Numbered from the stretch's first letter, positions 26,532-36,305 are shown. The stretch is DNA of 64,000 nucleotides from Rhodobacter sp. NTK016B (GCF_017303295.1 NZ_JAFKOK010000011.1:62001-126000); one strand, 5' to 3'. The notes: generated by a model not told the origin, from the letters alone. Program-made: numbers and translations.

Positions 26532-27222
26532 ACGCGCTGTCGAAGCTGCGCTTGTCCGCGTCGCTGGGCGCACGCCACGGATCGTCGAGCACCGGCACGA
26601 CCCGCAACCAGCCGTGGTAGGGGTCCGCCGTCGCCCGGGCATGAAGATCGGCCAGCGCAGCCAGCGGATCGGCGGAATGGTCGATGCGCAGCGTAAAGGG
26701 AGGCATGTCGCGCCCGACGACCAGCAGCGCCGCCGATTGGTAACCGCGCACATCGCCCCCCTCTTTCGCCGATGCCGCGAGCGCGGCCATCAGCCGTTCC
26801 GAGAAGGGCAGGGGCGAGGACAGGAAAGCGTCGAGCGCGGCTTGCAGAACCGAGGGGCCGGTCAGCATGTTGCCCGCCACCACGACGCCCGGCGCCGTCA
26901 CCGCGCTGGCATGGGGGACGCTGTTATCGCCGGTGAAATGCGCCGTGCCCCGGTTCAGATCCAGCGCCGACAATTGTCGTTCGGCCCGCCCGGTATCGGG
27001 ATCGGTCACCGCGCGCACCGCGTCCTGCGCCGAGGCGCCTTCCTTCATGCGCGCCAGAACGCCGTCGCCCCACAGGGTCGAAGGGGCCGATCCCTGGCTT
27101 GCGGACAGGCCCGATTCGGCGTCGCCCCGCAGCACCCAGCCCCCGACGCACAGGCTCCCGGTCGCGGCGGCGCCACCAAGGCGGCCCGATTTTTCATCAA
27201 AAGCAAGGATCGAGATCGTCAC
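26518..27222 (-). CDS. DUF1028 family protein
   Basis: This 234-residue protein starts with TISILAFDEKSGRLGGAAATGSLCVGGWV, typical of DUF1028 proteins, an Ntn-hydrolase-like family of unknown activity. Later GDNSVPHASAVTAPGVVVAGNMLTGPSVLQAALDAF fits the family. I chose the GTG at 27222 because CGGAGG lies 7 bp upstream; an upstream start would add ten non-family residues. DUF1028 genes often neighbour peptide or amino acid uptake genes, as here (divergent dpp-type operon). No signal peptide is seen. Confidence 0.87.
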   Translation of the reverse strand: MTISILAFDEKSGRLGGAAATGSLCVGGWVLRGDAESGLSASQGSAPSTLWGDGVLARMKEGASAQDAVRAVTDPDTGRAERQLSALDLNRGTAHFTGDNSVPHASAVTAPGVVVAGNMLTGPSVLQAALDAFLSSPLPFSERLMAALAASAKEGGDVRGYQSAALLVVGRDMPPFTLRIDHSADPLAALADLHARATADPYHGWLRVVPVLDDPWRAPSDADKRSFDSASIPR

Positions 27223-27250
27223 GCGCAAACCTCCGCAGCAAGACGCTTGC

Positions 27251-27294
27251 ATTTTTCATGATAATTTGCGGTCATGCAATTCATAATGAAAAAT
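27251..27294. promoter_or_regulatory. Inverted repeat in the DUF1028/dpp divergent promoter
   Basis: ATTTTTCAT (27251-27259) and ATGAAAAAT (27286-27294) form a perfect 9-bp inverted repeat. Between them lies a smaller dyad, TTGC-N6-GCAA. The segment is AT-rich between two divergent genes and sits about 30 bp from each start. It is a candidate operator for the neighbouring GntR regulator. Confidence 0.45.
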
Positions 27295-27324
27295 ACGCAT
27301 GTCCCGACAGAAGAGGTGAGACCC

Positions 27325-28902
27325 ATGAACATTCTGACCCTGACACGGCGCGCCTTGATGGCCGGGGGCACCGCCCTTGCGCTGAGCGTGTCGGCGCTGA
27401 GTCCGGCCGCGGCGCAGACGCCGCCGGGCGTGCTGATCGTGGGACAGGTTGCCGAACCGCAGGCGCTGGACCCGGCGGCGGTCACGGCGGTCAACGATTT
27501 CCGCATCCTGATGAACGTCTATGACGGGCTGGTGCGCTATGCCTCGGGCACGCTCGAGGTCGAACCGGCGCTGGCCACGGACTGGGACATCTCGGACGAC
27601 GGGACCGTCTATACCTTCACCCTGCGCGAGGGCGTCACCTTCCACGACGGATCGCCCTTCGATGCCGAGGCCGTGGTGTTCAATTTCGAGCGGATGCTCA
27701 ACGACGACCACCCCTATCACGACACAGGCCCCTTCCCGCTGGCCTTCTTCTTCTCGGCGGTCGAAAGCGTCGAGGCGGTCGATGACATGACGGTGCGGTT
27801 CACCCTGAACGCGCCCTATGCGCCTTTCCTGTCGAACCTCGCCTATCCGACCGGCCTGATCGTTTCGCCGCAGGCGGTGATGGATCAGGGCGCCGAATTC
27901 GGGCGTAATCCGTCCGGTACTGGGCCTTTCCGCTTTGTCGAATGGCGCTCGAACGAGGCCGTGGTGATCGAGGCCAATCCCGATTACTGGGACGGCGCGC
28001 CCGAGCTTGAGGCGGTCGTGTTCCGCCCGATCACCGACGCCAATACCCGCGTGGCCGAGATGCTGTCGGGCGGGATCGACATGATGGTCGAAGTGCCGCC
28101 CGTCGCGCTGAGCGAATTTCAGGGCGATGCGTTCAACATCGTCGAACAGGCCGGGCCGCACGTCTGGTTCCTGATCCTGAACATGCGCGAAGGGCCGTTT
28201 ACCGATCAGCTTGTCCGTCAGGCCGCGAATTACGCGATCAACAAGACCGCTTTGGTCGAAGAGGTGCTCGAAGGCACTGCCGCCGTGGCTGCCGGCCCGA
28301 CGCCACCCGCCTTCGCCTGGGCCTATAATGAAGAGCTCGAACCCTATCCCTACGACCCCGACCGCGCCCGCGAATTGCTGGCCGAGGCGGGTGTCGAGAA
28401 CCCGTCTATCACCTTCTATGTGACCGAGGGCGGTTCGGGGATGCTGGACCCGGTCGCCATGGGCACCGCGATTCAGGCCGATCTGGAAGCGGTGGGTTTC
28501 GACGTCACCATCGAAACCTATGAGTGGAACACCTTCCTTGGCCGCGTGAATCCGGGGCTCGAGGGCGAGGCCGACATGGCCGAGATGGCGTGGATGACCA
28601 ACGATCCCGACACGCTGCCCTATCTGGCGCTCAGGACAGATGCCTTCCCCGATGCGGGCGGTTTCAACTCGGGCTATTACTCGAACCCCGAAGTCGATGC
28701 GCTGCTTGAAGAGGCCCGCACCGCGACCTCTCAGGATCGCCGCGCCGAGCTGTATCGCGAGATGCAGGCGATCGTGCAGGAAGACGCGCCATGGGTCTTC
28801 GTTGCGAACTGGGTCCAGAACGCCGTGACCTCGGACCGGGTCGAGAATTTCTCGCTTGAGCCGTCGTTCTTCCTGCTTCTCGACGATGTCGTGAAGAACT
28901 GA
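27325..28902 (+). CDS. Dipeptide/oligopeptide-type ABC transporter substrate-binding protein
   Basis: The 525-residue periplasmic protein belongs to solute-binding family 5 (DppA/OppA/NikA-like). The start at ATG 27325 follows GAGGTGAG; its signal region LTRRALMAGGTALALSVSALSPAAAQ carries a twin Arg. Family motifs include LATDWDISDDGTVYTFTLREGVTFHDGSPFDAEAVVFNFERM and VRQAANYAINKTALVEEVL. It opens an operon of permease, permease-ATPase fusion and ATPase. The ligand may be a peptide, opine, glutathione or a metal chelate; the sequence does not decide. Confidence 0.9.
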   Translation: MNILTLTRRALMAGGTALALSVSALSPAAAQTPPGVLIVGQVAEPQALDPAAVTAVNDFRILMNVYDGLVRYASGTLEVEPALATDWDISDDGTVYTFTLREGVTFHDGSPFDAEAVVFNFERMLNDDHPYHDTGPFPLAFFFSAVESVEAVDDMTVRFTLNAPYAPFLSNLAYPTGLIVSPQAVMDQGAEFGRNPSGTGPFRFVEWRSNEAVVIEANPDYWDGAPELEAVVFRPITDANTRVAEMLSGGIDMMVEVPPVALSEFQGDAFNIVEQAGPHVWFLILNMREGPFTDQLVRQAANYAINKTALVEEVLEGTAAVAAGPTPPAFAWAYNEELEPYPYDPDRARELLAEAGVENPSITFYVTEGGSGMLDPVAMGTAIQADLEAVGFDVTIETYEWNTFLGRVNPGLEGEADMAEMAWMTNDPDTLPYLALRTDAFPDAGGFNSGYYSNPEVDALLEEARTATSQDRRAELYREMQAIVQEDAPWVFVANWVQNAVTSDRVENFSLEPSFFLLLDDVVKN

Positions 28903-28912
28903 CCGGAATACC

Positions 28913-28938
28913 GGCGGGGGCGCTTGCCCGCCCCCGCC
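28913..28938 (+). terminator. GC-rich stem-loop after the peptide-binding protein gene
   Basis: GGCGGGGGCG (28913-28922) pairs perfectly with CGCCCCCGCC (28929-28938) around a 6-nt loop, 11 bp after the stop codon. There is no T-run. As in the liv and ugp operons of this window, it probably protects the binding-protein message or dampens read-through. Confidence 0.5.
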
Positions 28939-29010
28939 GTTGCGGTTTTCAATCACGCAGGTTGCCGGGGCGCGCGATGTCCCGTCCGTCCTCTCCGTGA
29001 AAGGGACGCG

Positions 29011-29973
29011 ATGCTTCGCTTCATCCTGAACCCCTATATCCTGAAACGCCTTGTCTCGGCGGTGCCGGTTCTGCTGGGCATCTCGGTGATCGTCTTCGCG
29101 ATCATGGCGCTGATCCCCGGCGACCCGGCCACGGCGATTCTGGGCAGCTATGCGACGCCCGAAAACGTCGCAGCCCTGAACGAGGATCTCGGGCTGGATA
29201 AGCCGTTGGTCCAGCAGTACTTCATCTGGCTCGGCAACATGCTGCAGGGCGATTTTGGGCGCTCTTTCGCGCTCAACCGTCCGGTTCTGGACGAGGTTCT
29301 GGAGCGCTTCAACGCCACCCTGATCCTTGCCGGGACCAGCTTCGTTCTGTGCTCGATCCTCGGGATCATCGCGGGGGTCGTCTCGGCCGCCAATCAATAT
29401 GGCTGGGCGGACAAGGCGATCACCTTCGTGGTGCTGCTGGGCATTTCGATCCCGTCCTTCTTTCTGGGCATGATGATGATCCTGACCTTCGCGGTAAACC
29501 TGCGCTGGTTTCCGGCCTCGGGGATGTGGCCGATCTACGGATCACGCGATATCTGGGCGCTGATCGACCACCTTGCCATGCCCGCGCTGGCGCTGTCGGT
29601 CGTCGCGACGGGCGTCATCGCGCGGCTGTCGCGCTCGGCCATGCTGGAGGTGCTGCGGCAGGACTTCATCCGCACCGCGCGCGCCAAGGGGGTGCATGAA
29701 CGCGGCGTGGTCTGGCGCCACGCCCTGCGCGCCGCGATGGTGTCGATCATCCCGGTTCTGGGCGTGCAGGCGGGCTTCGTTCTGTCGGGTGCGGTCTATA
29801 TCGAGGTGGTGTTCCAGTGGCCCGGTCTGGGCCGGATGCTGGTCGATGCGATCCTGCGCCGCGACATCCTGCTGGTGCAGGGCGGAGTGGTGTTCGTCGC
29901 GGCCTGCTACGTCTTCTTCAACATCGTCGTCGATGTCGCGCAGTCCTATCTGGACCCGAGGATCAAGACATGA
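29011..29973 (+). CDS. Dipeptide-type ABC transporter permease (DppB-like)
   Basis: The 320-residue permease has the DppB family N-terminus YILKRLVSAVPVLLGISVIVFAIMALIPGDPA and the C-terminal coupling region LRQDFIRTARAKGVHERGVVWRHALRAAMVSIIP, followed by VVFQWPGLGRMLVDAI. The start at ATG 29011 follows GAAAGGGA; an upstream in-frame extension reads through a proline/arginine-rich stretch and is rejected. The stop overlaps the next start (ATGA). Confidence 0.9.
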   Translation: MLRFILNPYILKRLVSAVPVLLGISVIVFAIMALIPGDPATAILGSYATPENVAALNEDLGLDKPLVQQYFIWLGNMLQGDFGRSFALNRPVLDEVLERFNATLILAGTSFVLCSILGIIAGVVSAANQYGWADKAITFVVLLGISIPSFFLGMMMILTFAVNLRWFPASGMWPIYGSRDIWALIDHLAMPALALSVVATGVIARLSRSAMLEVLRQDFIRTARAKGVHERGVVWRHALRAAMVSIIPVLGVQAGFVLSGAVYIEVVFQWPGLGRMLVDAILRRDILLVQGGVVFVAACYVFFNIVVDVAQSYLDPRIKT

Positions 29974-31835
29974 GCTTCCTGTCCCTTCTGGCCCGCAACC
30001 GTCTGGCGCTGGCCGGGCTGATCGTGATCGGGCTGGTCGTGCTTCTGGCGCTGCTGACCCCGTGGCTGCCGCTGAAGCCGCCCAATGTCACCGACACATC
30101 GAACCGGTTCCAGCCGATCTTCTCGGACGGCGCGCTTCTGGGGACGGATCATCTGGGCCGCGACCTGCTGAGCCGCCTGATGTGGGGCACGCGGCTGAGC
30201 CTTGCCGTGGGCTTTGCCGCAGCTCTCGTCGCCGCGACACTGGGCGCAGCCATCGGGATCGTCGCCGGCTATTACGGCGGGCGCACCGACAACATCATCA
30301 TGCGCGGCGTCGATATGCTGATGGCGTTCCCCTATATCCTGCTGGCGCTCGCCATCGTCGCGGCGCTGGGTCCCGGCCTGCTGAACGCGCTGATTGCCGT
30401 GGCTGCCGTCAATATCCCGTTCTTCGCGCGTAATATCCGCGGCATTACCGTGGGCATTGCGCATAAGGAATTCGTCGATGCCGCGCGGCTGTCGGGGATG
30501 TCCAACACCCGGATTATCCTGTCCGAGATTCTGCCAAACGTGATCCCCGTGATCGTCATCGCCATGTCCACCACCGTGGGCTGGATGATCCTTGAAACGG
30601 CGGGTCTGTCGTTTCTGGGCCTCGGCTCGCAGCCGCCGGTGGCCGATCTGGGCTCGATGCTGGGCGAAGCGCGCTCGGCGCTGATAACCAATCCGCATAC
30701 CTCGGTCGTGCCGGGGGTGATGATCCTGATCATCGTCATGGCGATCAACCTTTTGGGCGACGGCGTGCGCGACGCGCTGGATCCGCGCCTGAAATCCGGC
30801 GCGCTGAATCGGCCCCTGCCTGCCACGATGGTCGCCCGTGACCACCAGCCCGCCCCGGCGCAGGCCGAGGGCATCCTGACCCTGTCGGACCTGCAGACGC
30901 AGTTCCACGTCAAGAACAAGGTCTACCGCGCGGTGGGCGGCGTGTCGCTGTCGGTCAAACCGGGCGAATGCCTTGGCATTATTGGCGAATCCGGTTCGGG
31001 AAAATCGGTGACGGCTTTGTCGGTGATGGGGCTTGTGGCCTCGCCCCCGGGCGTGATCGCGGGCGGGTCGGTGCGGTATCAGGATCAGGAGCTGATCGGC
31101 GCGCCCTATGGCACGCTGCGCAGCCTGCGCGGGCGCGAGGTCGCCTATATCTTCCAAGACCCGCTGGCGACGCTGCACCCGCTCTACCGCGTCGGCGACC
31201 AGCTGATCGAGGCGATCAAATGCCACCGTCCCATCGGCCGGGCCGACGGCCGGCGCAAGGCGATCGAGTTGCTGGAAGCCGTGCGCATTCCCAACGCGTC
31301 GGCGCGCGTCGACGATTACCCGCACGAAATGTCGGGCGGGATGCGCCAGCGGATCGGCATCGCCATGGCGCTGGCCAATGACCCCGAGGTCATCATCGCC
31401 GACGAGCCGACCACTGCGCTCGACGTCACGGTGCAGGCGCAGGTTCTGTCGCTGCTCGACGATCTGCGGCGCGAACGCGGGCTGGCCATCGTGTTCATCA
31501 CCCATGATTTCGGCGTGGTTGCGCAGCTTTGCGACCGGGTGGCGGTCATGTATGCGGGCCGGATCGTCGAAGAGGGCGCGACCCGCGCGATCCTCGACGC
31601 GCCACGGCATCCCTATACCGCGCGTCTGATGGCCTGCGTGCCCGAACTGGGCGGTGGCAAACGGCGGCTCGAGGCAATCCCCGGCCTGCCGCCCGTCGTC
31701 AGCGATCTGCCCGAGGGATGCGCCTTTGCCGAACGCTGCACTCGCGTGCGGGGCGATTGCCGGAAGGGCGAGATCCCGCTTGAGAACGGCGTGCGCTGCC
31801 TGCACCCGGTAACCTATCAGGAGGCCCCGGCATGA
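29970..31835 (+). CDS. Fused ABC permease (DppC-like) and ATPase (DppD-like)
   Basis: This 621-residue polypeptide joins two transporter parts. Residues 1-280 form a DppC-like permease ([23 protein letters not shown]; coupling loop [23 protein letters not shown]). A linker of about 20 residues rich in Pro/Ala leads to a DppD-like ATPase with Walker A GESGSGKS at 339-346. It also has Q-loop [19 protein letters not shown], signature [16 protein letters not shown], Walker [15 protein letters not shown] and an oligopeptide-family C-terminal region ([16 protein letters not shown]). The frame is continuous, so this is a true fusion. It overlaps both neighbours by 4 bp. Confidence 0.92.
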   Translation: MSFLSLLARNRLALAGLIVIGLVVLLALLTPWLPLKPPNVTDTSNRFQPIFSDGALLGTDHLGRDLLSRLMWGTRLSLAVGFAAALVAATLGAAIGIVAGYYGGRTDNIIMRGVDMLMAFPYILLALAIVAALGPGLLNALIAVAAVNIPFFARNIRGITVGIAHKEFVDAARLSGMSNTRIILSEILPNVIPVIVIAMSTTVGWMILETAGLSFLGLGSQPPVADLGSMLGEARSALITNPHTSVVPGVMILIIVMAINLLGDGVRDALDPRLKSGALNRPLPATMVARDHQPAPAQAEGILTLSDLQTQFHVKNKVYRAVGGVSLSVKPGECLGIIGESGSGKSVTALSVMGLVASPPGVIAGGSVRYQDQELIGAPYGTLRSLRGREVAYIFQDPLATLHPLYRVGDQLIEAIKCHRPIGRADGRRKAIELLEAVRIPNASARVDDYPHEMSGGMRQRIGIAMALANDPEVIIADEPTTALDVTVQAQVLSLLDDLRRERGLAIVFITHDFGVVAQLCDRVAVMYAGRIVEEGATRAILDAPRHPYTARLMACVPELGGGKRRLEAIPGLPPVVSDLPEGCAFAERCTRVRGDCRKGEIPLENGVRCLHPVTYQEAPA

Positions 31836-32803
31836 ATGCCCCCGCTCTGCGCCTGACCGACCTGTCCAAGACCTTCCCGCTGGGGCGCAAGATGTTCCGC
31901 CCCACGGGGCAGGGCGTGCGCGCGGTTCATCCGGTGACGCTGGATGTGCCGCAGGGCGAAACGCTGGGCATCGTCGGCGAATCTGGCTGTGGAAAATCCA
32001 CGCTGGCGCGCATGCTGGTGGGGTTGCTCGAACCCACGACCGGCGCCATCGAGATCGAGGGCGAGGCGCTCGACAATGCCGATCCGGCCGTGTTCGGCAA
32101 GCGCATCCAGTATGTGTTTCAGGACCCGATCTCGTCGCTGAACCCACGCAAGACGATCCGTCAGATCATGGACGCGCCGCTGAAGCGCCTGCACGGGATG
32201 AACCGGGCCGAGCGGACCAAGCGGATTTCCGAGATTTTCGACACTGTCAGCCTGCGCGAGGAATTCCTCGACCGTTATCCGCATGAATTCTCGGGCGGGC
32301 AGGCGCAGCGGATCGGCATCGCGCGGGCGCTGGCGGCGCAGGCGCGGATCCTGATCCTGGATGAGCCGGTCTCGGCGCTGGATGTCTCGGTGCAGGCGCA
32401 GGTGCTGAACCTGCTGGCCGATCTGAAGGCGCAGCTCGGCCTCACCTATCTCTTCATCAGCCATGATCTGGCCGTGGTCGAAGCCGTCTCGGACCGTATC
32501 GCGGTGTTGTATTTCGGCTCGGTGGTCGAGCTTGGCCGCGCCGAGGACGTGTTTCGCGCGCCCCGCCATCCCTATACCCGGCTGCTGGCGAATTCGGCGC
32601 CGGTGGTGGGCCGCGCCCTGACCGCCCCCGAAGGACGCGAAACCGAGCTGCCCGATCCGCTCGACCCGCCCCAAGGCTGCGCGTTCCGGGCGCGTTGTCC
32701 CTTCGCGACCGAGATCTGCGGCACCGCGCCGCCGCCTCTGGATGACAAGGGCAGCGGGCATCTGGCGGCCTGCTACCACCCGCTCGATGCGGCTCAGATC
32801 TGA
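31832..32803 (+). CDS. Dipeptide-type ABC transporter ATP-binding protein (DppF/OppF-like)
   Basis: The 323-residue second ATPase of the peptide importer has Walker [11 protein letters not shown]-loop [15 protein letters not shown], signature [16 protein letters not shown], Walker [17 protein letters not shown] and H-loop ISHDLAVVE. The C-terminal cysteine-rich [14 protein letters not shown] segment is the family's oligopeptide C-terminal domain, which in some members binds an iron-sulfur cluster. Its 3' end overlaps the convergent metal permease gene by 10 bp. Confidence 0.9.
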   Translation: MNAPALRLTDLSKTFPLGRKMFRPTGQGVRAVHPVTLDVPQGETLGIVGESGCGKSTLARMLVGLLEPTTGAIEIEGEALDNADPAVFGKRIQYVFQDPISSLNPRKTIRQIMDAPLKRLHGMNRAERTKRISEIFDTVSLREEFLDRYPHEFSGGQAQRIGIARALAAQARILILDEPVSALDVSVQAQVLNLLADLKAQLGLTYLFISHDLAVVEAVSDRIAVLYFGSVVELGRAEDVFRAPRHPYTRLLANSAPVVGRALTAPEGRETELPDPLDPPQGCAFRARCPFATEICGTAPPPLDDKGSGHLAACYHPLDAAQI

Positions 32804-32805
32804 GC
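32792..32805. repeat. Palindrome at convergent gene ends
   Basis: GCTCAGATCTGAGC is a perfect 14-bp palindrome that contains both convergent stop codons, dppF-like on plus and the metal permease on minus. It could form a compact terminator hairpin for both transcripts or be chance. Confidence 0.3.
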
Positions 32806-33627
32806 GCTGGTGCGGCGGACGATCCAGACGCGGCGCAGGAAGGCCAGAATGAACAGCGTGGTCAGGATCAGGATGATCGTCGGCGCGGGCGCGCTGTCGA
32901 GAAAGAAGCTGGCATAAACCCCGGCCATCATCGACAGCAGGCAGACGACCACCGCGACGGCCAGCATCCGCCCGAAGCGGCGTGTGACCAGAAAGGCGAT
33001 GGCACCGGGCGCGATCAGCAGGCCCACGGCAAGGATCAGGCCGGTGGCCGACATCGTCGCGACGATGGTCAGCGACAGGACCGTCAGCAGCCCGTAATGC
33101 AGCACCCGGACCGGCAGCCCCGACGCCTGCGCCTGCGCGGGGTCGAAGGCGTGCAGCATCAGGTCCTTCCATTTGAGCAGCAGCAAGCCCGAGACCAGCG
33201 CGGAAATAAGACCCGCCGTCCAGAGATCCTGCGCGTCGATGCCCAGCATGTTGCCAAACAGGATGTGGTCCAGATGCGCGTCCGAGCGGATCGAGGTGTA
33301 AAGCACGATGCCCAGCCCGAACATGCCCGAGAACACCACGCCCATCACCGTGTCCTGCTTGATCCGGCTGTTGGCCGACAGATAGCCCGTGGCCAGCGTC
33401 GTCACCATGCCGGCGGCGAAGGCGCCGATGATCAGCGGGATGCCAAGGACATAGGCCAGCACCACGCCCGGCAGGATCGCGTGGCTGACCGCGTCGCCCA
33501 TCAGCGCCCAGCCCTTGAGGACCAGAAAGCACGACAGCAGTGCGGTTGGCACCGCGACGATGGCCGCGATCAGGAAGGCGTCGCGCATGAAATTGAATTC
33601 GAACGGAAAGAGCAGCGTCTCGATCAT
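32794..33627 (-). CDS. sitD: Manganese/iron/zinc ABC transporter permease (SitD/MntD-like)
   Basis: This 277-residue ABC-3 family permease has the motifs FLVLKGWALMGDAVSHAILPGVVLAYVLGIPLIIGAF and LKWKDLMLHAFDPAQAQASGLPVRVL. Eight or so hydrophobic segments are visible. It overlaps the preceding permease stop by 4 bp (ATGA). Longer readings of this frame upstream are antisense. It is last in the four-gene metal-uptake operon. Confidence 0.87.
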   Translation of the reverse strand: MIETLLFPFEFNFMRDAFLIAAIVAVPTALLSCFLVLKGWALMGDAVSHAILPGVVLAYVLGIPLIIGAFAAGMVTTLATGYLSANSRIKQDTVMGVVFSGMFGLGIVLYTSIRSDAHLDHILFGNMLGIDAQDLWTAGLISALVSGLLLLKWKDLMLHAFDPAQAQASGLPVRVLHYGLLTVLSLTIVATMSATGLILAVGLLIAPGAIAFLVTRRFGRMLAVAVVVCLLSMMAGVYASFFLDSAPAPTIILILTTLFILAFLRRVWIVRRTSAQI

Positions 33628-34487
33628 GGCTGCACCTCTTCCGTCAGCGCCGCGCGGGCTTTGGCGCGCGCCGCCAGCAGCCCATGTTTCGGGGCGAAGA
33701 CGAAGACGGCAAGAAAGATCAGGGTCTGCAGGCAGACGATCACCCCGCCCGTCGCGCCATCCAGGAAATAGCTCAGATACGCGCCCACGAAGCTGGTCGC
33801 GGTGCCGATGGCGACCGACAGGGCGATCAGGCGCGGGAAGCGGTCGCACAGCAGATAGGCGGTCGCGCCGGGCGTCACCACCATGGCGATGACCAGAAAC
33901 GCGCCCACGGTCTGCATCGCTGCCACCACGCTGGCCGACAGCAGCATGAAGAACACGCCTTTCAGCAGGCCGGGCCGCAGCCCGATCGAACGGGCGTGGT
34001 TCTCGTCGAAGAAAACGACCATCAGGTCTTTCCATTTCAACAACAACACCGCCAGCGAAACGGCGGCGATCAGCACCAGTTGCAGCGTATCCTCGGGCGT
34101 GATGGCCAGAATGTTGCCCATGGTGATGGTCTGGATCGACACCGCCATCGGGTTCATCGACACCATGAACAGTCCCAGCCCGAAAAAGCCGGTGAAGATG
34201 AGGCCGATGACCACATCGACCTTCAGCCCCGAGCGGTCGGACAGGAACAGCATCGCGGCGGCGGCCAGCCCCCCGGACAAAAAGGCCCCCAAAGCAAAGG
34301 GCAGGCCCAGCATATAGGCGCCCGCCACGCCCGGCACGACCGAGTGGGACAGCGCGTCGCCGATCAGCGACCAGCCTTTCAGCATCAGATAGGCCGACAG
34401 GAAAGCGCAGACCCCGCCCACCAGAGCCGAGACCCACATCGCATTGGTCATGTAATGATAGCCGAAGGGTTCAAGCAGCACGTCCAT
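33624..34487 (-). CDS. sitC: Manganese/iron/zinc ABC transporter permease (SitC/MntC-like)
   Basis: The 287-residue ABC-3 permease is a paralogue of its downstream neighbour, sharing LMLKGWSLIGDALSHSVVPGVAGAYMLGLPFALGAF and LKWKDLMVVFFDENHARSIGL. Tandem paralogous permeases after ATPase and binding protein are the SitABCD/YfeABCD arrangement. Its start directly abuts the ATPase stop. Confidence 0.87.
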   Translation of the reverse strand: MDVLLEPFGYHYMTNAMWVSALVGGVCAFLSAYLMLKGWSLIGDALSHSVVPGVAGAYMLGLPFALGAFLSGGLAAAAMLFLSDRSGLKVDVVIGLIFTGFFGLGLFMVSMNPMAVSIQTITMGNILAITPEDTLQLVLIAAVSLAVLLLKWKDLMVVFFDENHARSIGLRPGLLKGVFFMLLSASVVAAMQTVGAFLVIAMVVTPGATAYLLCDRFPRLIALSVAIGTATSFVGAYLSYFLDGATGGVIVCLQTLIFLAVFVFAPKHGLLAARAKARAALTEEVQP

Positions 34488-35365
34488 CAGCGATCCTCGC
34501 GGGTGCGGGTCTGGTCGCCGTATTGCACGAAGGGCCGTTCGTCATCGGTGAGGATGCTGATATGGCGCGGGTCGTCGTCATCGTGCAGATGCTCGCCGCC
34601 CAGTGTGAAATGCCGCAGCACGCCGCCAAAGGCGCGCTCGAGGTTCTCGCGGGTAAAGGTCGTCTCGGTCGGCCCGTAATTCAGCACGGTGCCCTTGACC
34701 AGCACCACCCGGTCGCAGAATTCCGGCACCGAACCCAGATTGTGCGTCGAAACCAGCATCACCCGCCCCTCGTCGCGCAATTCGCGCAACAGGGCGATGA
34801 TCTGTTCCTCGGTCTTCACGTCGACTCCGGTAAAAGGCTCGTCCAGCAAGATGACCTGCCCGTCCTGCGCCAGTGCGCGGGCAAGGAAGACGCGCTTCTT
34901 CTGGCCCCCAGACAGTTCGCCGATCTGGCGATGACGGAATTCGCTCATGTTGACGCGCGCGAGCGCGGCCTCGACGGCGGCGTGGTCGTCCGTTTTCGGG
35001 CGGCGCAGGAACCCCATATGCCCGTAGCGGCCCATCATCACCACGTCTTCGACCAGAACCGGAAAGGACCAGTCGACCTCTTCCGCCTGCGGGACATAGG
35101 CCACGAGGTTTTGCTTCAGAGCCTCGCGCACGCTCATGCCGAGCAGCCGGATTTCACCGGCCGCGGCGGGGACAAAGCCCATGATCGCCTTGAACAGCGT
35201 GGATTTCCCCGCGCCGTTCACGCCCACCAGCGCCGTGACCGTGCCGCGCGGGATCTCGAAGCTGGCATGTCTGAGCGCGGTCATGCCGTTGCGATAGGTG
35301 ACGGTGACGTCCCGCGCGGTGATGCCGCCGCCTGCGTCCGTCGAAGAGGTATCGGGCTGAGCCAT
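34487..35365 (-). CDS. sitB: Manganese/iron/zinc ABC transporter ATP-binding protein (SitB/MntB-like)
   Basis: This 292-residue ATPase has Walker [11 protein letters not shown]-loop [34 protein letters not shown] (metal-transporter type), signature [17 protein letters not shown], Walker [17 protein letters not shown] and H-loop VSTHNLGSV. The [12 protein letters not shown] region is characteristic of the manganese/zinc branch. A His/Asp-rich tail ([16 protein letters not shown]) near the C-terminus could bind metal. It lies 6 bp after the binding-protein gene. Confidence 0.9.
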   Translation of the reverse strand: MAQPDTSSTDAGGGITARDVTVTYRNGMTALRHASFEIPRGTVTALVGVNGAGKSTLFKAIMGFVPAAAGEIRLLGMSVREALKQNLVAYVPQAEEVDWSFPVLVEDVVMMGRYGHMGFLRRPKTDDHAAVEAALARVNMSEFRHRQIGELSGGQKKRVFLARALAQDGQVILLDEPFTGVDVKTEEQIIALLRELRDEGRVMLVSTHNLGSVPEFCDRVVLVKGTVLNYGPTETTFTRENLERAFGGVLRHFTLGGEHLHDDDDPRHISILTDDERPFVQYGDQTRTREDR

Positions 35366-35371
35366 ATGTGC

Positions 35372-36268
35372 TTACTCGGTTCCCGTCAGGCCGGTGACCA
35401 CGGTCTCGGCGGTCACGCGCAGAAGATCCAGATAGGTGGGCACCGGGCCGCCCGCTTCGGACAGGCTGTCGACATAGAGCACACCGCCGAAGCGCGCGCC
35501 GGTTTCGCGGGCGACCTGTTCGGCGGGGGCGGTATTCACCGTGCTTTCGCAGAACACGACCGGGATGTCGTTGTCGCGGACCCCGTCGATCACGCTGCGC
35601 ACCTGCCGGGGCGTGCCCATCTGGTCGCTGTTCATCGGCCACAGATACAGCTCTTGCAGGCCCAGATCGCGGGCGAGATAGGAAAACGCGCCTTCACATG
35701 TCACCAGCCAGCGCTGCTGTTCGGGCAGATCGTCAAGCTGGGCTGCGATGGGTTCGAGCGTCGCGCGCAGCTCGGCCTTGTAGGCTTCGGCATTGGCCAG
35801 ATAGATCTCGGCATTGTCGGGGTCGTGTTCGGCAAAGGCGCGGGCGATGTTGTCGACATAGATCTGCGCGTTCGCCAGTCCCATCCACGCGTGCGGGTTC
35901 GCCAGCCCGTCGTAATCGCCGCCCGAAATCGAGATCGGCGCGATGCCGTCCGTCAGCGTGACCGAGGGTACGTCGCCCAGATTGTCGAGGAATTGAGAGA
36001 ACCACAGTTCAAGGTTCAGCCCGTTCCACAGGATGAGGTCCGCCCCATGCGCGCGCACCAGATCGCGCGGCGTGGGCTGGTAGCCGTGAATCTCGGCGCC
36101 GGGTACCGTGACCGACACGACCTCGGCTGCATCACCCGCGACGTTGCGGGCCATGTCGGCGAGAATGGTGAAGGTGGTGACCACCTTCATCGGCTCGGCA
36201 CTGGCCCCCGTGGCGCCGAGGCCGATCAGGGCGGTGGTGGCGAAGAGGCGGACGATACGTCCCGGCAT
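35372..36268 (-). CDS. sitA: Manganese/iron/zinc ABC transporter substrate-binding protein (SitA/MntA-like)
   Basis: The 298-residue periplasmic protein (ATG 36268, signal peptide ending ATGASA) belongs to the cluster A-I metal-binding family. Probable metal ligands include His in GAEIHGYQPTPRD, His in NPHAWMGLANAQIYVDNIARAF, Glu in VTCEGAFSYLARDLGL and Asp near VLYVDSLSE. The short loop without a His-rich insert favours manganese or iron over zinc. It is first in the leftward operon and diverges from a Fur-family regulator. Confidence 0.88.
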   Translation of the reverse strand: MPGRIVRLFATTALIGLGATGASAEPMKVVTTFTILADMARNVAGDAAEVVSVTVPGAEIHGYQPTPRDLVRAHGADLILWNGLNLELWFSQFLDNLGDVPSVTLTDGIAPISISGGDYDGLANPHAWMGLANAQIYVDNIARAFAEHDPDNAEIYLANAEAYKAELRATLEPIAAQLDDLPEQQRWLVTCEGAFSYLARDLGLQELYLWPMNSDQMGTPRQVRSVIDGVRDNDIPVVFCESTVNTAPAEQVARETGARFGGVLYVDSLSEAGGPVPTYLDLLRVTAETVVTGLTGTE

Positions 36269-36288
36269 GGTGTCTCCTGAAGGCTCAG

Positions 36289-36305
36289 TTGCGAGAAGGT
36301 CGCAA
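36289..36305. promoter_or_regulatory. Candidate Fur-family operator 1 (TTGCGA-N5-TCGCAA)
   Basis: A perfect palindrome TTGCGA-GAAGG-TCGCAA lies 21 bp upstream of the sitA-like start, in its probable leader. The same TGCGA-N5-TCGCA core recurs at 36354-36368. Paired identical dyads between a metal-uptake operon and its Fur-family regulator are strong operator candidates. Confidence 0.6.

Noticed and set aside
27256-29397. 713-codon minus-strand frame across the peptide-binding protein
   Set aside because: Antisense to a clear family 5 binding protein; composition typical of a shadow frame.
29946-32147. 733-codon minus-strand frame across the permease-ATPase fusion
   Set aside because: Antisense to clear ABC motifs; low-complexity Arg/His/Gln.
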